From an uncultured beta proteobacterium (GTDB lineage Bacteria; Pseudomonadota; Gammaproteobacteria; Burkholderiales; Burkholderiaceae_C), in assembly GCA_903876715.1 (NCBI GenBank), contig CAIRBF010000289.1, forward strand, positions 1 through 64,000: a stretch of DNA of 64,000 nucleotides, in the 5' to 3' direction. Both the position numbers and the translations under genes were made by a program. Position 1 is the stretch's first letter; each line of letters starts with the position of its first letter. The notes under the pieces are model-generated. The model did no database searches, had not been told where the DNA came from, and saw only the letters and a program-made list of their open reading frames with translations. Below, piece after piece: positions 21,854 through 33,264 of the stretch.

Positions 21854-23446
21854 ATGGCACGTACCCCGGACATCGAGCTTGCCGGCATGCGATCGCCAAA
21901 CCAGCGGCAAGCCGGGCCCAAGCCGGTTCTGCCCGTGTGCCGACCGTGGGAGCTGCACGACACCACCACCAGTCGTGCGATCGAGGCACGGGCCCTGGCG
22001 GCCGAGCCGCACGGCGCGCTGATGCTCCGTGCGGGCCAATCGGTGGCACGTTGGGTAGTAGCGCTCGCCCCGCACGCTCAGCGGATCTGGCTGGCCTGTG
22101 GGCCCGGCGGCAACGGCGGGGACGGCTTGCATGCCGCCGCCATGCTCGCACGCCAGAGACGCCACGTCATGGTGAGCTTGCATGGCGACGCGCAACGCTT
22201 GCCCGCCGACGCTGCAGCCGGCCTGCGCGTCGCCCTCGACGCGGGCGTGGCGGTCACCGACCGCGCGCCGGCAGCCGCTGGCCTGGACGCCGCTGTCGAC
22301 GCGCTGCTGGGCCTGGGCGCCAGCCGGCCGCCGGCAGGCGCCGTGCTCGATGGTGTTCTGGCCTTGCAGCGCGTGCGCGCCCCAGTCCTGGCCATCGACC
22401 TGCCGACCGGCCTGCATGCGGAAACGGGAGCCTGCCTGGGTGAACAGGCCGTGCGCGTACGCGCAACGCTGTCGCTGCTGACCCTCAAGCCGGGCCTGTT
22501 CACGGGGCAGGGGCGGGAACTCGCGGGCGAAATCTGGTTCGATGACCTGGGCGTCACGGCCACCGTGCCGGAGCGGCCGTCGGCGCTGTTGTACGCACCC
22601 GCGACCGCGACAGGCCACGCCAGCGTGTCACACGGAGCGCACAAGGGCTCCTTCGGAGACACCGTGGTCATCGGTGGTGCCCCAGGCATGGCGGGCGCAC
22701 TCGACCTGGCGGCCCAGGCCGCGCTGGGTGCGGGCTCGGGCCGCACGATCGCCGTGCCGCTGGACGCCACCGCCCCCCTGCGCCATGAGGGCCGACCGGA
22801 AGTGCTTTGGCGCCCCGCCGCATCCCTGGCCGAGCCAGGGTGGTGGGAAACCGCGACCGTGGTCTGCGGCTGCGGTGGTGACGAGGCCGTAGCCACGCAG
22901 CTCCCGCTTCTGCTGCGGCGAGCCGGGCGTCTGGTCCTCGACGCCGATGCGCTGAACGCCGTGTCGCGCGATGGGCGCTTGCGGGAGATGCTGCGGGCGC
23001 GTGCAGGACGGGGCCTGGCCACGGTACTGACACCCCACCCGCTGGAGGCGGCGCGTCTGCTCGACTGCATCACCGCCGAGGTGCAGGTCGACCGGCTGCG
23101 CGCGGCATCGGAACTCGCGCGCGAGTTGCAGGCCACGATCGTGCTCAAGGGCTCGGGCACGGTCATCTGCACGCCGGGACAGATGACCGGCATCAATGGC
23201 ACGGGCGGGCCCGCGCTCGCCTCAGGCGGCACCGGCGACGTGCTGGCCGGTTGGCTCGGCGGCCGCTGGTCACGCCGGCGGACGGAAGGCCTGCCGGCGC
23301 AGGAACTGGCTCATGCCGTCGCGCAGGAAGCAGTCTGGCTGCACGGTCGCGCGGCAGACCCTGCTGATGGCGCCGTCGGCACGGCACGCGCGCAGGACCT
23401 GATCGAGCACATGAGGCAGCAGGCCACGAAGCGGGCCCTACCCTAG
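21854..23446 (+). CDS. nnr: Bifunctional NAD(P)H-hydrate epimerase / ADP-dependent NAD(P)H-hydrate dehydratase
   Basis: YjeF-N (ACGPGGNGGDGLHAAAMLAR) and dehydratase (VLKGSGTVICTPGQMTGINGTGGPALASGGTGDVLAGWLGG) domains. Confidence 0.92.
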   Translation: MARTPDIELAGMRSPNQRQAGPKPVLPVCRPWELHDTTTSRAIEARALAAEPHGALMLRAGQSVARWVVALAPHAQRIWLACGPGGNGGDGLHAAAMLARQRRHVMVSLHGDAQRLPADAAAGLRVALDAGVAVTDRAPAAAGLDAAVDALLGLGASRPPAGAVLDGVLALQRVRAPVLAIDLPTGLHAETGACLGEQAVRVRATLSLLTLKPGLFTGQGRELAGEIWFDDLGVTATVPERPSALLYAPATATGHASVSHGAHKGSFGDTVVIGGAPGMAGALDLAAQAALGAGSGRTIAVPLDATAPLRHEGRPEVLWRPAASLAEPGWWETATVVCGCGGDEAVATQLPLLLRRAGRLVLDADALNAVSRDGRLREMLRARAGRGLATVLTPHPLEAARLLDCITAEVQVDRLRAASELARELQATIVLKGSGTVICTPGQMTGINGTGGPALASGGTGDVLAGWLGGRWSRRRTEGLPAQELAHAVAQEAVWLHGRAADPADGAVGTARAQDLIEHMRQQATKRALP

Positions 23447-25777
23447 TCAGCGCACCGCGCGCTTGCGCGGGGCGGTCTTGCGCGCACGCGGTGCAGCCTT
23501 TCGCGTTGCGCCCGCGTCGACGGGCTGCCCAACGGACTTCCGAGCCACCGCGCCGCGCGCACGCTTGGTCGCGGCCTTGACCGCACGGTCAGCCGCCAGC
23601 GTCTCCGCCAGCACCTGCGTCGCTGGAGCGGCACCGCCCACGGCGGGGCGACCGCGCGCGAGCAGACGCTCGTCAGGGCCCTCGCGTACGAGCCTGAAGT
23701 CGATGCGGCGCGCGTCCAGGTCGACTCGGCTGACCTGTACGCGCACGCGCGTACCCACGCCATAGCGCATGCCGCTGCGCTCGCCTCGCAACTCCTGCCT
23801 AACCTCGTCAAAGCGGAAGTACTCGCCGCCGAGCTCGGTGATGTGGACAAGACCCTCGACGTGTAGTTCGTCCAAGGTCACGAAGACCCCGAACCCGACG
23901 GCCGCTGTCACCGTGCCGGCGAATTCCTCCCCGAGCCGGTCGCGCATGAAACGGCACTTCAGCCAGGCTTCGACGTCACGCGAGGCCTCGTCAGCGCGCC
24001 GCTCGCAGGCGCTCGTGTGCGCTCCGGCGGCCTCCCACGGCTGCAATTCCTTATCTGCCGCGCGTGCCATCGCTGCGCCCGCGACTGAGACCGCCTTGGG
24101 TCGCGCCCGCCCTGTCCGGGGCGTGCTGACCTCGGCAGGCATGAAGCGGTAGCGGCGCCCGCCGAGCAGGGCCTTGATCACACGATGAACGAGCAGGTCG
24201 GGATAGCGTCGAATCGGGCTGGTGAAGTGGGTGTAGGCCCCGTAGGCCAAACCGAAGTGTCCGCTGTTGAAGGGGGTGTAGATAGCCTGCTGCATCGAGC
24301 GCAACAGCATCTGGTGAATCTGCGTGGCATCCGGCCGCTCCCGGGTGGCCTGGGCAATGGCCTGCAGTTCGCCGGGACTGGGCTATTCGCCGATGCTCAG
24401 GCCGATGCCCAGCGCGCGCAGATAGTTCTGCAGCGCGGTCCGTTTTTCCGGCGTCGGACCCTCGTGCACCCGGAATAACGCGGCGTGGCCACCGTGCTCG
24501 ATGAAGTGCGCCGCACAGACGTTGGCTGCCAGCATCGCCTCCTCGATCAAGCGGTGCGCCTCGGTGCGCGTGCGCGGCACGATCTTGTCGATCCGGCCTG
24601 ATTCGTCGCAGACGATCTGCGTCTCCGTGGATTCGAAGTCCACCGCGCCGCGCCGGGCGCGCTGCTTGAGCAGGGCGCGGTAGACCTCGTGCAGGTCGAG
24701 CAGGCGCTGCACCAGTTCGCCGCGGCGCTTTGCCTCGGGCCCGCGGGTGTTGGACAGGATGGCCGCCACTTCGGTGTAGGTCAGCCGTGCGTGCGAACGG
24801 ATCACCGCAGGATAGAACTGGTAGCCCTGCACCTCGCCCTGCGCATCGACGACCATGTCACAAACCATGGTCAGGCGATCCTCGTCGGGGTTCAACGAGC
24901 ACAGGCCGTTGGACAGCCGTTCGGGCAACATCGGAATCACACGCCGCGGAAAGTAGACCGAAGTGGCGCGTTCGTAGGCGTCGGCATCCAGCGGCTCGCC
25001 AGGCTTGACGTAGTGGCTGACGTCCGCGATGGCGACGACCAGGCGCCACTGCACAGGGCTCCCATGGTCAGTGCTGGGCTCCAGGGGTTCGGCGTAGACG
25101 GCGTCGTCGAAGTCACGCGCATCCTCGCCGTCGATCGTGACCAGCGCCACGTCAGTGAGGTCCACGCGTTGGCGCCGATCGACTGCCCGCAGGCGAGGCG
25201 GCAACGCCTGGGCCTGCTGCAAGGTGACTGGCGAGAACACGTACGGGACGCCGTACTTGCGCACGGCGATCTCGATCTCGAGCCCAGGGTCATCGATCTC
25301 ACCGAGCACCTCGACCACCCGACCCACGGGCTGTGCGTGCAACGCCGGCGATTCCGTCAACTCGACACAAACGACCTGCCCCGGCGCGGCCGCGCCCATC
25401 GCGTTACCGGGTATCAACACGTCCTGGCCGTACCGCCTGTCCTCGGGCGCAACGATCCAGACTCCGCCCTCCTGCAGCAAACGGCCGATCACCGGCACCT
25501 TGCGACGCTCGACGATGTCGACCACCCGTCCCTCGGGACGTCCCTTGCGGTCCTGGCGGACCACGCGCACGACCACGGTATCCCCGTGCAGGACCGCACG
25601 CATCTCGGTCGGCGGAAGATAGATCGACCCCAGGCCATCGTCGCGGAAAACGAAGCCATGCCCGTCCCGGTGGCCCTCGACCGTACCACGAACGTCCGCC
25701 AGGAGGCCGGGGCTGGCCCGGCCATCGGCGCCCTGCGACTCGGTCTTGTGTGAATGCTCTGAAATGATGATATAGTC
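23447..25777 (-). pseudogene. rnr: Ribonuclease R gene interrupted by an in-frame amber codon (TAG at 24383-24385); no canonical start codon found
   Basis: ORFs 24383..25819 and 23447..24310 are in one frame and join as ...[76 protein letters not shown]..., typical RNase R. 5' boundary is uncertain. Confidence 0.75.
25771..25776 (+). promoter_or_regulatory. Candidate -10 element (TATAGT) for tRNA-Leu
   Basis: TATAGT 15 bp before the mature tRNA 5' end; -35 (TTGTGT) only weakly placed. Confidence 0.45.
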
Positions 25778-25791
25778 CTTTGCTCCTGAAA

Positions 25792-25876
<85 letters not shown>

Positions 25877-25892
25877 GAAAATGATACGGAAG

Positions 25893-25922
25893 GCCGGACT
25901 AGATGTCCGGCTTTTTCTTTTT
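25893..25922 (+). terminator. Intrinsic terminator after tRNA-Leu
   Basis: GCCGGAC-TAGAT-GTCCGGC stem-loop followed by TTTTTCTTTTT. Confidence 0.9.
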
Positions 25923-25967
25923 CCCGGCAGTCCCGCCGGGACAGAAGAAAGCCGGGCCCGAAGAAAC

Positions 25968-26489
25968 TCAGATCGCGTACCTGCGCGCCAGCTCCTGAGG
26001 GCGCAATGTGTCGTACTCCTCGAACGGCTGGTGAATCCACGGGCTCGTGGGGAGCGCTTCGACGAAATACTCCGGGACATAGGTCGATACCGCCTTGACC
26101 CATATCACTGCCGTGCGCAGCTCGGTGATCGCCGGCATGCCACGCAGCCGGTCGACTACGGCACGCAGTGTGATGCCGGAGTCGGCCAGGTCGTCGACCA
26201 GCAGCACACGGCCAGCCAACTCGCCCTTGGGCATCGTGATGTACTTGGCCATGTCGAGCCGACCCTGTATCGTGCCAGCATCCGAGCGATAGGAACTGGT
26301 GGACATGATCGCCAGCGGCTTGTCGAACACGCGCGACAGTACGTCGCCCGGGCGCATGCCACCCCGTGCCAGGCACAGGATCTGATCGAACTCCCAGCCC
26401 GAGCCCGCCACCTTCAGCGCAAGGCGCTCGATCAGGCGGTGGTACTCGTCCCAGGACACGTAGAGGTGCTTGCCGTCGTCGGTGAGCAT
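25968..26489 (-). CDS. Phosphoribosyltransferase family protein
   Basis: DQILCLARGGMRPGDVLSRVFDKPLAIMSTSSY..., VLLVDDLADSGITLRAVV PRPP-binding loop. Confidence 0.9.
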   Translation of the reverse strand: MLTDDGKHLYVSWDEYHRLIERLALKVAGSGWEFDQILCLARGGMRPGDVLSRVFDKPLAIMSTSSYRSDAGTIQGRLDMAKYITMPKGELAGRVLLVDDLADSGITLRAVVDRLRGMPAITELRTAVIWVKAVSTYVPEYFVEALPTSPWIHQPFEEYDTLRPQELARRYAI

Positions 26490-26502
26490 CGCGGAGGACT
26501 CC

Positions 26503-27870
<1,368 letters not shown>

Positions 27871-29034
27871 TCAAAGTGAACGCAGGACCCAGCGGCCCGC
27901 AACCTGCTCGAGCGCCCGGTCAAAGGTGCGGCCGCACTCCTCGGCTGGGGAACCGGGCAGGTCGATGACGACCGTCTCGCCGGCATCGCGAAGCCTTCGC
28001 ACGGCGGCCGCAAACTCTGGGGATTCGCTCCACGGCGCCCGCACGGTGCCAGTTGCGACGCCAGAGGCCAAGCGCTGAGCCAGGGTCTTCACGTCGAGGC
28101 TGAAGCCCACCGCGGGCCGGTTGCGGCCGAAGACGGCACCCACCTCGTCATAGCGCCCGCCACGAGCCAGCGCTTGACTCGCACCATGTGCGTACATCGC
28201 AAACCGCACTCCGCTGTAATAGGCGTAGCCGCCCATGTCGGCCAGGTCGAACCCCACCTGAACGCCAGGATGCGAGCGCTGCAGGTGCGACGCAAGCCGG
28301 CTGAGGTCGTCCAGCGCGTGGCCGATGAGCGTGCGCGCCGGCAGCGCTGCACGCGCCTGATGCAGCACGCCTAAGCCACCGTAAGCGTCGAGCAGGAAGC
28401 GCAGACCCGCGCGCGCCGCATCCGGCAATTGGTCGGTCAAGCCGTCCAATGCCGCAGCGTCCTTGCGCGACAGCGCTTCCACGATGTCGTTCAACCCCAC
28501 CGAGTCGAGCGCCACGCCGGCCAAGACGCCGCGAAGGATGCGCGCGTCGGCCAGATCGACCACGGGCCGAGCGACGCCGGCCTCGGCAACCGCCTCCAGT
28601 GCCAGATCGAGCACCTCCATCTCAGCCTCGAGACCGGCGTGACCGAAGATCTCGGCTCCAAATTGCAGTGGCTCACGCGACGCTCCAGCACCGCCCGGGC
28701 GGGTGTGAAGCACCGGGCCGCAGTAGCAAAGGCGGGTCACGCCATCCCGGTTCAACAGGTGGGCATCAATGCGGGCAGCCTGCGGGGTCGTGTCTGCACG
28801 CAGGCCCAACAACCGGCCGCTCAACTGATCAACCAGCGTGTAGGTCTGCAACTCGAGCTCACGCCCCGTTCCGGACAGCAGCGAGTCCAGGTGTTCCAGA
28901 AGCGGCGGAATGATGAGTTCAAAACCACGCCGTGCCGCCTGATCGAGCAACTGCCGACGCACCCGTTCGACGCGGGCCGCCTCGGCTGGCAGGATGTCGG
29001 CGATGTGCTCCGGCAACAGCCAGGCTCTGGACAT
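27871..29034 (-). CDS. hisZ: ATP phosphoribosyltransferase regulatory subunit
   Basis: HisRS-like: LLPEHIADILPAEAARVERVRRQLLDQAARRGFELIIPPLLEHLDSLL; position between purA and DUF2065. Confidence 0.92.
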   Translation of the reverse strand: MSRAWLLPEHIADILPAEAARVERVRRQLLDQAARRGFELIIPPLLEHLDSLLSGTGRELELQTYTLVDQLSGRLLGLRADTTPQAARIDAHLLNRDGVTRLCYCGPVLHTRPGGAGASREPLQFGAEIFGHAGLEAEMEVLDLALEAVAEAGVARPVVDLADARILRGVLAGVALDSVGLNDIVEALSRKDAAALDGLTDQLPDAARAGLRFLLDAYGGLGVLHQARAALPARTLIGHALDDLSRLASHLQRSHPGVQVGFDLADMGGYAYYSGVRFAMYAHGASQALARGGRYDEVGAVFGRNRPAVGFSLDVKTLAQRLASGVATGTVRAPWSESPEFAAAVRRLRDAGETVVIDLPGSPAEECGRTFDRALEQVAGRWVLRSL

Positions 29035-29089
29035 GGGCGCGATCTTCGAGAAAACCCTGATTGTACCGAGGGGGACCTCGGCAAGCCGG

Positions 29090-29284
29090 TCACAGCAAGC
29101 TCACAAGCAGCAATGCCGCTCCCGCCGCCACGCTCAACATGCCGAGGAAGCGGACTTGGCCGTCCTTCAGTTGAAGAGCCCGCTGGAAGGTCTGGCGCCA
29201 GGTTGCCGGGCTCAGAAAAGGCAACAGCCCTTCGATCACCAGCACCAAGGCGAGCGCAACAACAAGGCTATCACCCACCGTCAA
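29090..29284 (-). CDS. DUF2065 family small membrane protein
   Basis: 64 aa, two hydrophobic segments; position between hflC and hisZ. Confidence 0.8.
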   Translation of the reverse strand: MTVGDSLVVALALVLVIEGLLPFLSPATWRQTFQRALQLKDGQVRFLGMLSVAAGAALLLVSLL

Positions 29285-29304
29285 ATCGCCCGCTCGTGCA
29301 GGCC

Positions 29305-30192
29305 TCAGCGGCCAGGGCCGCCAGCGCCACCGGTGCGCATCGTGCGAAAGAACTCCGACGATGGGTCAATGACCATCACATCCGAGCGGTTTCGGAAACT
29401 GGCACGGTAGGCTTCCAAGCTACGGTAGAACTGCGCGAACTGTGGGTCGCGGCCGAAAGCTGCCGCGTACAAGGCTGAAGCCTTCGCGTCACCCTCGCCC
29501 TTGATCTTCTGCGCGTCGCGATAGGCTTCGGCAATGATGACTTCGCGCTGTCTGTCGGCGTCAGCACGGATCTTTTCACCTTCCGCTGTACCCTGCGACC
29601 GCAATTCGTTGGCCACCTGCTTGCGCTCGGACTCCATGCGTCGGTAAACCGAGTCGGTGATGTCGGCAACGAAGTCGACCCGCTTGATGCGGACATCGAC
29701 GATTTCGATCCCGAACGCTTTGGCCTCGTCGGCCAGGCGGCTGCGGACATCATTCATCACGCGTTCGCGCTCCTTGGAGAGAACACCCCGCACGTCACGC
29801 CTCGTTATCTCCTCGTTGAAGGCAGCCTGCACCACCGGGCTGAGTCGGTTCTCGACATTGCGCAGGTCAGTGCCGTTGTTGCGGATGAATTGGCGCGGCT
29901 CACTGATACGCCACTTCACAAGCCAGTCGATCACCAGACTCTTCTTCTCGGCGGTGAAGATCGGCCGTGTCTCCGGGCTGTCCAGCGTCTGGATTCGACG
30001 ATCGAGGAACACCACGTTCTGGAACGGTGGCGGCAGCTTCCACTTCAAACCCGGCTCGGTGATCACCGACTTGATCTCTCCGAGCGCGTAGACAACGGCT
30101 ACCTGACGCTGGTCGACGATGAAGAGGGAAGATCCCAGCAACATCAACAGCACCACGATACCCGTACCGATGACTCCAAGGCGGTTCATCAT
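29305..30192 (-). CDS. hflC: Protease modulator HflC
   Basis: SPFH protein: SLFIVDQRQVAVVYALGEIKSVITEPGLKWKLPPPFQNVVFLDRRIQTLD. Confidence 0.95.
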   Translation of the reverse strand: MMNRLGVIGTGIVVLLMLLGSSLFIVDQRQVAVVYALGEIKSVITEPGLKWKLPPPFQNVVFLDRRIQTLDSPETRPIFTAEKKSLVIDWLVKWRISEPRQFIRNNGTDLRNVENRLSPVVQAAFNEEITRRDVRGVLSKERERVMNDVRSRLADEAKAFGIEIVDVRIKRVDFVADITDSVYRRMESERKQVANELRSQGTAEGEKIRADADRQREVIIAEAYRDAQKIKGEGDAKASALYAAAFGRDPQFAQFYRSLEAYRASFRNRSDVMVIDPSSEFFRTMRTGGAGGPGR

Positions 30193-30202
30193 GCTGTTCT
30201 CC

Positions 30203-31546
30203 TCAACGGCTGTCGCGTTCGCGAGCACGCGTACCGTCGCGTGTCCGCGCATCCACCGCAGGGGCAGGCGGCACGACGGTCGGACTACCTGCGCCCTCTG
30301 CGCCGGCGGACGAGACAGCCGGGCCCTGGGCAGGTCCGGCTTGCTGCATCAGCTTGTCCAAAGGCAGGTAAAGCAGATTGGAGCCATTTCGGCTGTCGAC
30401 CATGACCTTGCTGACGTTGGAATACACCTGCTGCATCGTCTCGAGGTAAAGCCGGTCGCGCGTGACAGCGGGAGCCTTCTGGTACTCGGTGAGCACAGAC
30501 CGAAAACGCTGCGCATCACCTTCTGCCTGCGCGATGATGCGCGCGCGATACCCCTCGGCCTCCTCGCGCAAGCGCGCTGAAGTGCCCTGGGCCTTCGGGA
30601 TGACGTCGCTCGCGTAGGCCTGCCCCTCGTTTTTGAATCGATCCCGGTCGGCACCTGCCTTCACTGCGTCGTTGAAGGCCGCCTGCACTTGCTCCGGGAC
30701 CTGCACGTTCTGGACGTTGACATTGGCAATGAGGATGCCCGCGTTCAAACGATCCAACTGGGCCTGGAGCGACTTCATCAGGTCGTTGGCGATCGCATCA
30801 CGCTGCTCATACAGTACCTGATCGACCCTGCTGCGACCCACGATCTCCCGCACTGAGGACTCTGCCGCCTGGACCACGGCCTCATCCGGACGGTGGTTCT
30901 CGAACAGGTAAGCGCGCGCGTCCTTCAGCCGATACTGCACTGTGAAGCGAATGTCGACGATGTTTTCGTCCTGGGTCAGCATCGAAGAGTCGCGCAAGCC
31001 CGTGGCCTGGACAACCGAATTCCGGCCGACGTCAACAGACCTGAGTTGGGTCACAGCGACCGACTCATGTGCCTGGAAAGGGTATGGAAAGCGCCACTGG
31101 AAGCCGGCGTCGGCGGTATGGCTGTACTTCCCGAACGAGGTCACCACCGCCTGCTGGCCTTCCTGGACGATGAAGAAGCCGCTGCCCAACCAGATCAGCG
31201 CCGCCACCCCGGCAATAAGGCCGGCACCCACGCCGGCACCCTTGAACGAGGACGGCCCGGACGGCGGGCGCTGGCCAGGAGACGGCTGCGGAGGCCCGTC
31301 GGGACGCTCGCGGCCCTTGCCACCCAGCAAGCCGTTGAGCTTGCGATTGAAGTCACGCCAGAGTTCATCGAGGTCGGGCGGCCCCTCCGGACGACCGGCG
31401 CTCCACACGGGCTGAGGCCTGCCGACCAGAAACAACAGCCGAAGCCGGGCACGCCGGACGGCGCCCGCGAGCAGGCGCAACGTGGAAAGCAGCACCGCGC
31501 CCAGGCGGCCCACCGCGGGGAAACGATTGGACATCGTCGAATTCAT
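30203..31546 (-). CDS. hflK: FtsH protease activity modulator HflK
   Basis: SPFH protein with Gly/Pro-rich N-terminus; GFFIVQEGQQAVVTSFGKYSHTADAGFQWRFPYPFQAHESV. Confidence 0.95.
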   Translation of the reverse strand: MNSTMSNRFPAVGRLGAVLLSTLRLLAGAVRRARLRLLFLVGRPQPVWSAGRPEGPPDLDELWRDFNRKLNGLLGGKGRERPDGPPQPSPGQRPPSGPSSFKGAGVGAGLIAGVAALIWLGSGFFIVQEGQQAVVTSFGKYSHTADAGFQWRFPYPFQAHESVAVTQLRSVDVGRNSVVQATGLRDSSMLTQDENIVDIRFTVQYRLKDARAYLFENHRPDEAVVQAAESSVREIVGRSRVDQVLYEQRDAIANDLMKSLQAQLDRLNAGILIANVNVQNVQVPEQVQAAFNDAVKAGADRDRFKNEGQAYASDVIPKAQGTSARLREEAEGYRARIIAQAEGDAQRFRSVLTEYQKAPAVTRDRLYLETMQQVYSNVSKVMVDSRNGSNLLYLPLDKLMQQAGPAQGPAVSSAGAEGAGSPTVVPPAPAVDARTRDGTRARERDSR

Positions 31547-32778
31547 GCTGTGTGCAGACACGCCGCAGTATCGTCGGGTGTCGATGCGCCCGCAGGCGCA
31601 GGGTTGTGGACGCCGCGAGATGCAGCCTCGATGATGAGGCCACGCAACTCACCAAGGCCGGTGCCCGTCAATGCGCTGACGAACACTCTCGGAATCGAAG
31701 TTCCGTCGGCACGCGGTACGCTGTCAGCGAGCACCCGGGGAAGAGCGCTGGCGTCCAGACGGTCAGTCTTGTTGCAGACCAGGATCTGCGGGATGGTGCC
31801 TGCATCGATGCTGTCGAGCACGCGGTCCACCTCGATTCGCTGCTCGTGCAGCAACGGGCTTGCGGCATCGACGACGTGGAGGAGCAGGTCGGCGTCAGCC
31901 GCCTCCGAAAGCGTGGCACGGAAAGCCTCGACCAATTTGTGAGGCAATTCGCGAATGAAGCCCACCGTGTCCGACAGCGTGACCGAGGCGCCAGCGCTCG
32001 CGAGCCAAAGTTCACGAGTGGTCGTGTCTAGTGTGGCGAAGAGTTGGTCGGCCGCATAGCTGCGTGCCTTGACCAGCGCATTGAAAAGCGTGCTCTTGCC
32101 TGCGTTGGTGTAACCAACCAGACAGATGCGGAACGTGCCCCGCCGCTCGCGCGCACGGCGTTGCGTCGCCTGCTGACGTTGGACTTTGTCCAGGCGCCCC
32201 TTCAAAGCCTTGATCCGCTCGCCGATCATGCGCCGGTCCAACTCGATCTGGGTCTCTCCCGGACCGCCACGGGTGCCGATGCCGCCGCGCTGACGTTCGA
32301 GGTGAGACCATCGCCGCACGAGACGCGTGGACAGGTACTGCAATCGCGCGAGCTCGACTTGGAGCTTGCCCTCGTGACTGCGCGCGCGGTCAGCGAAGAT
32401 GTCGAGGATCAGCGCCGTCCGGTCGGAAACCTGCACGCCCAACAGACGTTCCAGGTTGCGCTGCTGCACCGGGCTGAGCGCCTGGTCGAAGATCACGCCC
32501 TGGGCGCCGCTGCCGGCCACCAGTGCCTTGATCTCCTCGGCCTTGCCCTGGCCGACGAACAGCGCCGCGTCCGGGGCTTTGCGCCGCGCCGTCACGCGGG
32601 CCACGGGATCGTCGCCGGCCGAACACGCCAGCAAGGCGAGTTCGTCGAGTTCAGGATCGAAGAAGTGACCAGGACCGAGATCGACCCCAACAAGTACCGT
32701 GCGAACAGCTGCCGGCGCTACAGGATTGCTCAAAGCGGCCTCGCCGATCCGCCAGCGCGGCGTGCGCACACGATACAC
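31543..32778 (-). CDS. hflX: GTPase HflX
   Basis: LVGYTNAGKSTLFNALVKA, RRWSHLERQRGGIGTRGGPGETQIELDRR. Confidence 0.95.
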   Translation of the reverse strand: MYRVRTPRWRIGEAALSNPVAPAAVRTVLVGVDLGPGHFFDPELDELALLACSAGDDPVARVTARRKAPDAALFVGQGKAEEIKALVAGSGAQGVIFDQALSPVQQRNLERLLGVQVSDRTALILDIFADRARSHEGKLQVELARLQYLSTRLVRRWSHLERQRGGIGTRGGPGETQIELDRRMIGERIKALKGRLDKVQRQQATQRRARERRGTFRICLVGYTNAGKSTLFNALVKARSYAADQLFATLDTTTRELWLASAGASVTLSDTVGFIRELPHKLVEAFRATLSEAADADLLLHVVDAASPLLHEQRIEVDRVLDSIDAGTIPQILVCNKTDRLDASALPRVLADSVPRADGTSIPRVFVSALTGTGLGELRGLIIEAASRGVHNPAPAGASTPDDTAACLHTA

Positions 32779-32944
32779 CCCGTGAACCGCCGCACAGGAT
32801 GGACCTCACCAGGGCTCTCAAGATGACCACGACCCGCCCCCAGTATTCCTGGCCCCCCGCGAAGGCGTGAAGCGAGCAACGCGCGGCCCTTGGCGGAGTT
32901 CATGAGGAGCGCCATGACGTCTGACGAGACCGTCACCTCAGCCA

Positions 32945-33184
32945 TCAGGCCGGTTCGGGGTCGTTGGGGTGGAAGTTCACCGCGCGGCCGGGGACCACGG
33001 TCGAGATGGCGTGCTTGTAAACCATCTGGGTCACAGTGTTGCGCAGCAAGACCACGTACTGGTCGAACGATTCGATCTGCCCCTGCAGCTTGATGCCGTT
33101 GACAAGATAGATCGACACGGGGACGTGTTCCTTGCGCAAAAGATTGAGGAACGGATCTTGGAGAAGCTGGCCTTTGTTGCTCAC
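32945..33184 (-). CDS. hfq: RNA chaperone Hfq
   Basis: [65 protein letters not shown]. Confidence 0.98.
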   Translation of the reverse strand: MSNKGQLLQDPFLNLLRKEHVPVSIYLVNGIKLQGQIESFDQYVVLLRNTVTQMVYKHAISTVVPGRAVNFHPNDPEPA

Positions 33185-33264
33185 GATATGCTCCGTGATG
33201 GATGATCGGACACCTTACCACATGGGGTCTGGCCGTCAGACCGCAAGGGCCGCCCGGCGACGCG

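Noticed and set aside
23444-23449. nnr and rnr stop codons abut with zero spacing
   Set aside because: Notable but common in compact genomes; not evidence of function on its own.
27871-29034. hisZ without neighbouring hisG as an anomaly
   Set aside because: hisZ next to purA and hflKC is a normal arrangement in betaproteobacteria as far as I know.
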